DNA of 64,000 nucleotides, from contig JAAFKA010000019.1 in NCBI GenBank assembly GCA_013299115.1, positions 1 to 64,000 of the forward strand, read 5' to 3'. The position numbers and the translations under genes are program-made. Source of the DNA: Cytophagales bacterium (GTDB lineage: Bacteria > Bacteroidota > Bacteroidia > Cytophagales > Thermoflexibacteraceae). The notes under the pieces were generated by a model. It saw only the letters and a program-made list of their open reading frames with translations. It made no database searches and was not told the DNA's origin. Below are positions 51,395-59,370 of the stretch, one piece after another (the first letter of the stretch is position 1; each line of letters begins with the position of its first letter).

Positions 51395-54300
51395 TTACAG
51401 CATAGGCAAACTTCGCACTATCTCCACTGTTTCTATGCTCAACCGAATGACCCGCAGCAGCAATTCGTAGATGTATTTTTCGTTGCCTGTTTCTGCTGCC
51501 CAGTCGTTGGGGTTGTTGCGAATACCACTTTCTTTGTGGACTGTTGGTTGGTATCTTTCCATAATCCACTCTATGGCACTTTTGCCGTTTACCACATAGT
51601 CGTAAGCCTGCAAAGGGATATTTTCTATGCTGATTTGGCTGTTGTAATGAATAACGGTTTTGTCGTATTTTTCGGCTTTTTCCTCCGTACTTGGCAAGCC
51701 ATCGGGTGGCTTCGAGCCACCCGATGGCTGTGTTTTAAGTTTGCCAAAACGCATTTTTTCTACTTGGTAGTTTACCGTATTGCCTGCTGCAAAAATGGTG
51801 ATAACTTCTTTGGCAAATTCTCCTGTTTCATAATTCAGATGCAAGGCTGCTAATTGGCGACCTGCTCGGCTAAAAGCCCAAAAATCTTTACTCTCCTCGA
51901 CCAAAGGCAGGCGGGGCAGCATTTTTTTGAGGTCATTGGCGTATTTTTCCCGATAACTCTCACTGTGCAAAGCACCATAAACATAATAAAAAATGTCTTC
52001 TTTTTGCACGCTGCTGCCATAAGCCTTGTGTGCCAAATCTAATATAAAATCTGAAATGCCATCACGCCGCATGAGCTCATGGGTCTTGCCTCCCTCAAAC
52101 AAGTTAGCATTTTGAATAGCAACCTCCTCGTAATAGTAAAGTGGGAAACATTGACAAGCTGAAAGCATACCCAAATCTGGAAGTACATTTGTTATCAATG
52201 TAGAAAAGTCTTTTGTATTGCCAATTCCAGGCAAACAAATTAGTTTGTTCTCTTTCCCAATAGGGAAAAAACTATCCAATCTTGAAACTGTATTATTTAA
52301 TTCACGAGAAAAGTAAACATTTTGTTTAAAGAAAGGTCTATACATAGCCTTTGTAATACTTGCAACGTCAAATTTTTTCGTTTTACCTGTGGCAGCATCA
52401 GTGCGAAATGCACGTGACCAACTAATATTTTTATCATCATAAGTAATAAAATCCTCTATATTTAGACTTGGGTTTACTATTTTCTTTTCTTTGAAAAGAG
52501 ATGATTGTTCATTGAAAAAATTTATTGTTGTTTGTACGTTATTTTCTACATTGGCTTTATTTGAATTATAAACCCATACATCACGAGAGGTTTCTAAACC
52601 TCTACAATAGATTTCAGAGTAAAAAAATGTATTTTTATCTTCTCTTTCTCCCAACGCCAAAAAACTTTCAAATCCTTCTGTTCGTTGGCTTATCCAGTCT
52701 GCGTGTTCGTTTGGCTGGAGAGTTTGCCAATTGATGTTTTCTATGCTCTTAAATTTTGTGAGCAAAGCCAATTTTTCTTCTCTGTTTAGGTAGTCGCCTA
52801 TGTCGTGGTAGTAGATAATAGCCCCTGAAGTAAGCCCCCCAACCCCCGAAGGGGGAGTTGACGAAAGTACGTCAAAAGTTCCCCCTTCGGGGGTTAGGGG
52901 GCTATTTGTTCCCCCTTCGGGGGTTAGAGGGCTATTTGTTAGGGGGCTATTTGTTCCCCCTTCGGGGGTTAGGGGGCTTTTCACCAAAAACGTAATGGTG
53001 ATGGGAGTTCTTGACCCTAAGCCAAATACGTTTCCACTTTCTTTTCTGCGTAATTCTCCATTTGTTCGTGCATTGCCTCTTAGGTTAAAGACATAAATAG
53101 CCGAAAATTCTTTTTCTAAGCATTTGCGAAAGCCGTCTGTTGCGTTGCCATCGAGCCATGAGCCGTTGCTCACAAAGGCTATGATGCCCCCTGCCGAGTC
53201 TAACCTGTCTGCCGACCAACGAAAAGCCTTGATGTAGGAGTCGTACAAAGAGTTTTTATTGGTAGCTTCTGTATGAACTGCGTAGGTTTTTGCTATTCTT
53301 TCATTCAATTTTTCGTATTCTTGGTTTTGTGCGTTGTCGTTTGCAGATTTCTGCCCTACGGAGTAAGGCGGATTGCCCATGATAATACGCAGGGGTGCTT
53401 TCTTTTGGGCTATTACTCTTTCAGAGTTTTGCTGCAATTTGTCTGAAAACAGCTTGTCTGCATCATCGGTTTCGCCCAGCTGAAAGGTGTCTGTGAGGAC
53501 TATGCCGTTGAAAGGGGTGTAAACAAGCCCCACGTCAAGCCCCCCAACCCCCAAAGTAAGCCCCACCCCAACCCTCCCCAAAGGGGAGGGAGTTGACGTT
53601 GTTTCGTCAGTTCCCCCTTTGGGGGTTAGGGGGCTGCTTGTTAGGGGGCTTTGGGTTTGGTTTTCGTGGTAGGCATTTTCTATGTTAATGGCAGCAATGT
53701 AGTATGCCAATAGCACAATTTCGTTTGCGTGTAGTTCTTTGGTATATTTTCGGTGCAGGTCTTCAGGTTTTATGAGTTTGTTTTGCAATAGTCGGGTCAT
53801 AAACGTACCAGTGCCAGTAAATGGGTCGAGGATATGCACGTTTTCGTCTGTTAGGCTGCGGTCAAACTCTTTTTTGAGCAAGCTCTCTACCGAATGGACA
53901 ATAAAATCTACGACCTCGACGGGTGTATAGACAATTCCGAGTTTTTCGACCATCTTTGGGAAGGCAGTCTTAAAAAACTTGTCGTAGAGTTCTACAATAA
54001 TTTTTTGTTTGGCTGCTGCATTGTCCAGTCCTGCTGCTCTTTTCTTTACCGATTCATAAAACTTTTCCAAAATTTCTGTTTCTTTTTCGAGTGCTTGGTT
54101 TTCCAGCACTTCCAGCATGGTTTGCATGGCAAGAGAAACAGGGTTGTTTTTCACAAAAGAATAATCACTAAACAGGGCATCGAACACAGGTTTTGTAATG
54201 AGGTGTTGCGACAGCATTTCCACAGCTTCGCCTGCCGAAATAGCGGGGTTTATGTTGCGTTGCAAGCCTGTTAGAAACTCTGTAAAGGTGTTTTTATGTT

Positions 54301-56623
54301 CTCCCTCTTGCGAAATCAGCCTGTTTATTCTCTCCACGTGCCTCTCCGCTATGAGGGCTACATCTTTTGCCCACTGCTCCCAGTATCGTCTGTCGCCTAC
54401 TTTTTGCACCATTTTTGCATAAAATATACCCTGAATCACAGGATAATCAATCACAGTTTGCTTAAATTGGTCGTGAGTCGAGTTCGGTTGGTTGTCTTTT
54501 GGCGTGCCGTTGCCTTGCGTGTCTGCATTTACTACCTTGATTTGTGCAGGTTTTTTTCGGTTGAGTTCTATTTGGTTAATGGTGGCGTTGAATCTGTCGT
54601 CATGCGCCCGCAAGGCGTTGAGTACCGACCAAACTACTTGGTATCTGTTGTTGTCGTCTAAGGCTCTATCAGGCTCCACGTCTGTCGGTATGACAACGGG
54701 AATGATAATGTAGCCATATTTTTTGTTGGGTGCTAACCTCATGACTCTACCTACCGACTGCACCACATCTACCTGTGAATCTCGTGAAGCCAAAAAGATA
54801 ACGGCATCAAGCGAAGGCACATCTACGCCCTCACTCAAACATTTGGCATTGGTGAGTATCCTACATTCTTGGTTGTCTGTTGGCGTTTCTTTGAGCCAAT
54901 TCAATAAATCTTCTCTTTGTGGGGCAGTCATGGTGCCGTCCACGTGGTCTGCTTTTACTTTTGCCACAGATTCTTGCTTTCCCTTTGGCAAGTTTTCGTA
55001 ATAAGGCTTTTCTAAGTTGTTAAAAATATTTTTTACTCTTTTAGAGTCTTTTATTTTGCTGCAAAAAGCCACTGCCCGCCGCATAATGTTGGGGTCTGTT
55101 TTCAGGATATGGTCTTCCTCGTTGTCTATGATGTGTTTAGACAGGGCATTGATACAACCAATGAGTTTGGAGGCATCGTCAGTCGTAATTTCGTTTTCAT
55201 CGTCAGCCACCATGTTCTGCACAGCTTCGGGTATATCTGCTTGGCTCATGGTGAGTATCAGCACTTTATAATCACTCAACAGCCCTTGCTCTACTGCATT
55301 TCCAAATCCGATTCTGTATATTTCCTGCCCATAAATTTTTTCGTCGTCCATCGAGCAAAGCACCGCCTCATAACGGTCTGCCTTCGATTTGGCATCATCT
55401 GCATAGAGTTTGGGCGTTGCCGTCATGTAGAGCCGTTTCTTTGCCTTTATCAGTTCGTTGTCGTGTACTTTCACAAAGGCGGAGGAGTCCTCATCGGCAA
55501 GGGTAATGCCTGTGGTTCGGTGGGCTTCATCGCAGATGATGAGGTCGAAGATGCCAAGCCCCCCAGCCCCCAAAGTAAGCCCCCTAACCCCCGAAGGGGG
55601 AACATTTGACGTGATTTCATCGATTCCCCCTTCGGGGGTTAGGGGGCTTATTGCTTTTGCAATGACCTCAATAGATTGATAAGTAGAAAAGACGACGGTC
55701 ATACCTTTTTTGTTGTCTTGTGCTGCCAATTCAAATTGTCGCAAAATATCGGGTACGTGTGTAGATGCGGGCAAAGCTAAATCAATGATAGAAAATCCAT
55801 CACTATCCTCGTTTTTCGTTCTTTTTTTACTCACATTGGCATCAGAGCATATACAAATCGGAAAAATAGGTTGCTCGGCTTCGGCTATCCATTCTCTCAA
55901 ACTCTGCCCTAAGAGTGCAATAGAAGGCACTAAAAACAGCACCAATCCTTTGTGATTAGTTTCTTTTTCGGCAATTTTCAGCGAAGTAAAAGTTTTGCCT
56001 GTGCCACAAGCCATGATAAGTTTTCCTCTTTCTTGGGTCTTAAAATAGTTGTTTGCAGCCAAAATAGCCGTTTCTTGGTGAGTTTTCGGACTTTTTTTGA
56101 TAGCCAACAACGCTGCTTTGCCCTCCAAACCCTGTGCTATTTTCTCCCAATCTACTGCTGCTTGGTTTAGCTGCCCAGCGGAGATTCGAATCACTTCGGG
56201 GTTTTGGTTTTTGATAGCCTCCTCCGCATTAGTTCCCCATTTATTGGTGGTGCTTATCCAGAGTCTTTTGGCAAAGCCTGTGGTTTGTAGCTGTTCGTTT
56301 TTAAATTGTCGGCTGGAAGTAGAGAGAAAAGTGTCTATTGCGGGTTTGTCTATGGTGGTTGCCTCGTCATAGCATTTGCACTGCACCGCCCAGTAGTCGC
56401 CGCCTTGTGTGAGGGCTACCAAATCTATGCCTGTGTCTTTGCCTCCCAAGTCGTTTTTGGCGGGAAAATCTGCCCAGAGCCAAACTTTTTTGAATAGATT
56501 GGCATAGAGTCTGTCCGTTTGCAAATAACGCAACATCAGGCTTTCAAACTTCGCCCCTTTGTCTTGTTCGGAGGTAGCCTGTTGGCGAATGGTATCGAGG
56601 ATTTGGGCAAATGATTGGGGCAT
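51395..56623 (-). CDS. Type ISP restriction-modification enzyme (single polypeptide)
   Basis: Nuclease, helicase and methyltransferase in one chain, like LlaGI/LlaBIII. Order: Mrr-like nuclease (1-165; GIDLVALTQGGDYWAVQCKC, the D...QxK site), helicase (Walker A ACGTGKT at about 205-211, DEAH at 365-368, MTATP, SVGRVMRL as motif VI), a coupler, and an N6-adenine methyltransferase (DPFTGTGTFMTRLL as motif I, NPPYSVGQK as motif IV near 1083). The rest should recognise the target. At 1742 residues it is longer than known relatives of about 1570. Most of the excess is four in-frame palindromic inserts: three CCCCC/GGGGG elements and one REP hairpin. The inserts fall in loops: between motif Ia and DEAH, in the methyltransferase, and near the end. 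The ATG at 56623 fits. It has no accompanying gene, as expected. Confidence 0.9.
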   Translation of the reverse strand: MPQSFAQILDTIRQQATSEQDKGAKFESLMLRYLQTDRLYANLFKKVWLWADFPAKNDLGGKDTGIDLVALTQGGDYWAVQCKCYDEATTIDKPAIDTFLSTSSRQFKNEQLQTTGFAKRLWISTTNKWGTNAEEAIKNQNPEVIRISAGQLNQAAVDWEKIAQGLEGKAALLAIKKSPKTHQETAILAANNYFKTQERGKLIMACGTGKTFTSLKIAEKETNHKGLVLFLVPSIALLGQSLREWIAEAEQPIFPICICSDANVSKKRTKNEDSDGFSIIDLALPASTHVPDILRQFELAAQDNKKGMTVVFSTYQSIEVIAKAISPLTPEGGIDEITSNVPPSGVRGLTLGAGGLGIFDLIICDEAHRTTGITLADEDSSAFVKVHDNELIKAKKRLYMTATPKLYADDAKSKADRYEAVLCSMDDEKIYGQEIYRIGFGNAVEQGLLSDYKVLILTMSQADIPEAVQNMVADDENEITTDDASKLIGCINALSKHIIDNEEDHILKTDPNIMRRAVAFCSKIKDSKRVKNIFNNLEKPYYENLPKGKQESVAKVKADHVDGTMTAPQREDLLNWLKETPTDNQECRILTNAKCLSEGVDVPSLDAVIFLASRDSQVDVVQSVGRVMRLAPNKKYGYIIIPVVIPTDVEPDRALDDNNRYQVVWSVLNALRAHDDRFNATINQIELNRKKPAQIKVVNADTQGNGTPKDNQPNSTHDQFKQTVIDYPVIQGIFYAKMVQKVGDRRYWEQWAKDVALIAERHVERINRLISQEGEHKNTFTEFLTGLQRNINPAISAGEAVEMLSQHLITKPVFDALFSDYSFVKNNPVSLAMQTMLEVLENQALEKETEILEKFYESVKKRAAGLDNAAAKQKIIVELYDKFFKTAFPKMVEKLGIVYTPVEVVDFIVHSVESLLKKEFDRSLTDENVHILDPFTGTGTFMTRLLQNKLIKPEDLHRKYTKELHANEIVLLAYYIAAINIENAYHENQTQSPLTSSPLTPKGGTDETTSTPSPLGRVGVGLTLGVGGLDVGLVYTPFNGIVLTDTFQLGETDDADKLFSDKLQQNSERVIAQKKAPLRIIMGNPPYSVGQKSANDNAQNQEYEKLNERIAKTYAVHTEATNKNSLYDSYIKAFRWSADRLDSAGGIIAFVSNGSWLDGNATDGFRKCLEKEFSAIYVFNLRGNARTNGELRRKESGNVFGLGSRTPITITFLVKSPLTPEGGTNSPLTNSPLTPEGGTNSPLTPEGGTFDVLSSTPPSGVGGLTSGAIIYYHDIGDYLNREEKLALLTKFKSIENINWQTLQPNEHADWISQRTEGFESFLALGEREDKNTFFYSEIYCRGLETSRDVWVYNSNKANVENNVQTTINFFNEQSSLFKEKKIVNPSLNIEDFITYDDKNISWSRAFRTDAATGKTKKFDVASITKAMYRPFFKQNVYFSRELNNTVSRLDSFFPIGKENKLICLPGIGNTKDFSTLITNVLPDLGMLSACQCFPLYYYEEVAIQNANLFEGGKTHELMRRDGISDFILDLAHKAYGSSVQKEDIFYYVYGALHSESYREKYANDLKKMLPRLPLVEESKDFWAFSRAGRQLAALHLNYETGEFAKEVITIFAAGNTVNYQVEKMRFGKLKTQPSGGSKPPDGLPSTEEKAEKYDKTVIHYNSQISIENIPLQAYDYVVNGKSAIEWIMERYQPTVHKESGIRNNPNDWAAETGNEKYIYELLLRVIRLSIETVEIVRSLPML
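51698..51728. repeat. REP hairpin inside the Type ISP coding sequence
   Basis: GCCATCGGGTGGC, loop TTCGA, GCCACCCGATGGC. The 25-base core ATCGGGTGGC..GCCACCCGAT equals the hairpin at 39932-39968 next to the RAYT gene. It is translated as PSGGSKPPDG without a break in the frame. Confidence 0.9.
52831..52979. repeat. In-frame palindromic element 1 in Type ISP gene (compound)
   Basis: A full element (AAGCCCCCCAACCCCCGAAG, centre TTGACGAAAGTACGTCAA, closing arm) followed by two or three extra half arms CCCCCTTCGGGGGTTAGGGG. Translated as repeats of [10 protein letters not shown]. Confidence 0.9.
53524..53652. repeat. In-frame palindromic element 2 in Type ISP gene
   Basis: AAGCCCCCCAACCCCCAAAG with centre TTGACGTTGTTTCGTCAG and closing arm CCCCCTTTGGGGGTTAGGGG. 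It includes a nested CCCTCCCC/GGGGAGGG pair. It lies in the methyltransferase part, before LVYTPFNGIVLTDTF. Confidence 0.9.
55556..55650. repeat. In-frame palindromic element 3 in Type ISP gene
   Basis: AAGCCCCCCAGCCCCCAAAG, then a second arm, centre TTTGACGTGATTTCATCGA, closing arm CCCCCTTCGGGGGTTAGGGG. Translated as [20 protein letters not shown]; it separates helicase motif Ia from the DEAH box. Confidence 0.9.
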
Positions 56624-56724
56624 GGGATTGTTTTTTTGTTTTTTGCAAAAATAAAAATATTTTTTTAATTAACAATTTTGTTGTTTTTTTATTAAAACTA
56701 AATTGCTTGCAATATTTTATGTAT

Positions 56725-56754
56725 TTTGTTTTTAGGCAAGTCTTGTTATTTTTG
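56725..56754 (+). promoter_or_regulatory. Promoter for the DUF420 gene
   Basis: TTTG at 56725-56728, an 18-base spacer, TATTTTTG at 56747-56754. The leader to the ATG at 56871 is about 110 bases and contains a small palindrome around ACGCTTTAGCGT. Confidence 0.5.
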
Positions 56755-56870
56755 CAAAACATTTAGACAACAAGGGAAGTTGCATACTATAAATGTAACA
56801 TACGCTTTAGCGTGTGGTTTTTGTATCATAAATGTAACATTCGATAAACATACCTTAACAATAGAATTTT

Positions 56871-57416
56871 ATGGAAGTTTCAATCAAACAAAATCCCAAA
56901 ATGAATTGGGTCATTGGTATTGTTTCAGTGGCTATTCCTGTGGTGGTAGCCCTGTTGTTTTATGCCCAACGGACAGGCAACAGCATAGGCAATGCAGACG
57001 TAGGTTTGTTGCCCCACCTCAACGCTATGCTCAATACAGCAACATTTTTCTGCTTATTGGGTGGTTTTTATGCAGTTAAGAACAAAAATGTAAGTCTGCA
57101 CAGAACTTTTATGATGGCAGCTTTTACTTTGTCGTCTATCTTTTTGGTTTCTTATGTTATCTATCACTCGCAAGGGCATCAGGTTTCGTTTGGCGGCGAA
57201 GGGGCAATTCGATATTTCTATTTCTTTGTCTTAATTACCCATATTTTGTTGTCGGCAATCGTAGTTCCTTTTGTCTTGTTTGCCATTTATTTTGCGTGGT
57301 CGGGTCAAATAGCCAAACACAAAAAATTGGTGAAATGGACTTTCCCTATTTGGACTTATGTAGCTGCTACGGGGGTATTGGTTTACCTTATGATTAGTCC
57401 TTATTATCCTGTATAA
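56871..57416 (+). CDS. DUF420 membrane protein
   Basis: A 181-residue integral membrane protein with five predicted helices (NWVIGIVSVAIPVVVALLFY; LNTATFFCLLGGFYAV; FMMAAFTLSSIFLVSYVIYH; FFVLITHILLSAIVVPFVLF; WTYVAATGVLVYLMI). Histidines in LLPHLNA, SLHRTFM, IYHSQGH and LITHILL are conserved in the DUF420 group, which is often found near cytochrome oxidase assembly genes and may bind haem or copper; that role is only suggested. Start chosen at ATG 56871. Confidence 0.85.
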   Translation: MEVSIKQNPKMNWVIGIVSVAIPVVVALLFYAQRTGNSIGNADVGLLPHLNAMLNTATFFCLLGGFYAVKNKNVSLHRTFMMAAFTLSSIFLVSYVIYHSQGHQVSFGGEGAIRYFYFFVLITHILLSAIVVPFVLFAIYFAWSGQIAKHKKLVKWTFPIWTYVAATGVLVYLMISPYYPV

Positions 57417-57572
57417 TAAAAAACACAGGCTGGTGGCAGCCCCGCTAAAGCCCAATGCGGTTAAGCTAAGAAAACAACTAATTGATAATCAATTAGTTAG
57501 CAATATTATAATTTTATTTTCTTAGCTTAATAGCAAATTGATTGCATCAACTTTCAGTTTATAGAAATAGGT

Positions 57573-58349
57573 TTATTTTCCTTTAAAAACTGCTTTTCGT
57601 TTCTCTAAAAACGCCATTACTCCTTCGGCAAAATCTTCGGTTTGAAAGCAAAGTCCTTGATTGACAGCTTCTTGTGCTAAGGTTTCCTCTAAGGTACTAT
57701 TCAATCCTTTGTTCAGGTTTTGCTTGATTAAACCAATGGCTACGCTGGCTGCTTGCGAAAAATGCAGAGCTGTTTGTGCTGTTTGTGCCTCCAATTCTTC
57801 GGCTGTATCGAATACTTTGTTTACAAAACCTAATTCTTGTCCTTGTGTGGCAGTGAGCATGGCAGCTTGTGTTACCAACTCAAAGGCTTTGTGATAGCCC
57901 ATCAAACGAGGCATAAAAAAACCGCCACCGCCGTCTGTTGCCAATCCTATTTTGCTGAATATTTGGCTAAAAGTTGCTGTCTTTTCTGCAAAAACCATGT
58001 CGCAAGCTAAGGCAAGACTAAACCCTATGCCTACACATACGCCTTGCACTTTGGCTATGATGGGCAAGTTGCTGTTTCGCATTGCCAATACAACAGGGTT
58101 GATATAGGTCTGCAAATATTGGGTTACGTTGCCAAATCTTTCGTCCATAGCACCGCCTGAAAGGTCTGCTCCAGCACTGAAATTGCCACCTTCTCCTGTG
58201 AGTATCAAGACTCTTGTGCCATCGGTTTGGCTTTCTGCCAGCACTTGTTTCAATCCTACGAGCATATCTATCGTAACAGGATTTTTCTTTTTGGGCAAAT
58301 TGAAAGCAACAGTTTTTATTTGTTGATTAGTTTGGATTGATAAAGACAT
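57573..58349 (-). CDS. Enoyl-CoA hydratase/isomerase family protein
   Basis: A 258-residue crotonase-fold enzyme. The CoA and oxyanion segments are seen: GGNFSAGADLSG and KVQGVCVGIGFSLALACDMVFA, followed by FSQIFSKIGLATDGGGGFFMPRLMG, where an Asp (LATDGG) replaces the Glu of classical hydratases. That pattern is seen in PaaG-like isomerases, so the reaction may be isomerisation of a 2,3-enoyl-CoA and not hydration. Complete and full length, ATG at 58349. The next gene downstream on the minus strand is divergent in function (unknown secreted protein upstream at 58370), 20 bp apart, so the two may be one transcript. Confidence 0.88.
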   Translation of the reverse strand: MSLSIQTNQQIKTVAFNLPKKKNPVTIDMLVGLKQVLAESQTDGTRVLILTGEGGNFSAGADLSGGAMDERFGNVTQYLQTYINPVVLAMRNSNLPIIAKVQGVCVGIGFSLALACDMVFAEKTATFSQIFSKIGLATDGGGGFFMPRLMGYHKAFELVTQAAMLTATQGQELGFVNKVFDTAEELEAQTAQTALHFSQAASVAIGLIKQNLNKGLNSTLEETLAQEAVNQGLCFQTEDFAEGVMAFLEKRKAVFKGK

Positions 58350-58369
58350 GATTTTGTGAGTAATTTTTT

Positions 58370-59158
58370 TTAGTGTTTCAAATCCATCAATGCTGTAAAA
58401 GCATCTCGCATATTCGTGCCTGCTTTTTCTTTTTCTACCAATTTGGGGTGATTTTGGAGTCCTTGTTGCCCTTGCAAAACAGTTTCTTTGTGTTTTTTAT
58501 CTTTTAACATTTCTGTCCAAAAGTCTGCCCATTCTTTGAGAGAAAGTCGAGGGTTTTCTATCCTCTTTTTTTTCATATAGGCTTCGAGCAAAGAAGTAGC
58601 CAAATCGAGGGCAATTCTTTTGGCTTCTATGGCTTCGGCTTCGGTCATCTTGGGCAATACTTTTTCGGTGGCAGCTTTCTTTTTCAAGACAAAACCTTCG
58701 TATTTAGGGGCTACTTCGCCCATCAACTGCACAATATCGTACTTCAAAATATCTGTTGTAATTTTTTTGCGTATGCCTCCCACATCTATTTTGTTGTTTT
58801 TTGCCACTTTCAACAAAGAACTCATCAGGTCTTTCTGCCCTGTGAAGGCGGGCAAAAGCATAGACTCGGCTATGGCTTGCTCACTATAAGATTTCCAAGT
58901 GGCTAATTTTAGCTTTTCTATGGCTGTTAGATACTCTTGTGCTACGGTTTTGCCCGAAAAAAATTGGCTTTTCACACTATCACCATAAGTTGCCAACAGG
59001 TCGGTAGCTGCTTTTTGTTGTATTTGCAGGCTGTCCAATGATTTGGTAATTCCCTTGTCGGCAGTTTGAGCAACGGCAGATTGCCCTCCCAAAAAAGAAG
59101 GCAAACTCAACAAGAGTAGCCAAAAATAAAAGTAGTGAGTGATAATAAACCCTTTCAT
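58370..59158 (-). CDS. Exported protein of unknown function
   Basis: A 262-residue protein with a signal segment (MKGFIITHYFYFWLLLLSLP...SAVAQ). The mature part is helical and highly charged (LKLATWKSYSEQAIAESMLLPAF, KKAATEKVLPKMTEAEAIEA, KEWADFWTEMLKDKKHKE). No motif is recognised. The frame is open 12 codons upstream; the ATG at 59158 is chosen because the hydrophobic core then lies at the normal distance. It precedes the enoyl-CoA hydratase-family gene by 20 bp. Confidence 0.65.
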   Translation of the reverse strand: MKGFIITHYFYFWLLLLSLPSFLGGQSAVAQTADKGITKSLDSLQIQQKAATDLLATYGDSVKSQFFSGKTVAQEYLTAIEKLKLATWKSYSEQAIAESMLLPAFTGQKDLMSSLLKVAKNNKIDVGGIRKKITTDILKYDIVQLMGEVAPKYEGFVLKKKAATEKVLPKMTEAEAIEAKRIALDLATSLLEAYMKKKRIENPRLSLKEWADFWTEMLKDKKHKETVLQGQQGLQNHPKLVEKEKAGTNMRDAFTALMDLKH

Positions 59159-59370
59159 AACACAAGAAACAAAACTTTTGTAAATTCTTTGCACACAAAG
59201 ATAAGAATTTTATTCAAAAGGCAAAAAATGTCTGTTTATTTTCGTGTGGAGGAGTGTTACAAAACCATTAGAAGAAGAACTTAGCAAGGGCTGAGTTTAA
59301 CAGAAGATGTAGAAACTGTTTAACTCTTGCTGGTTTATATTTTCCTATTCGACAAAACAAGAAAAAAATG

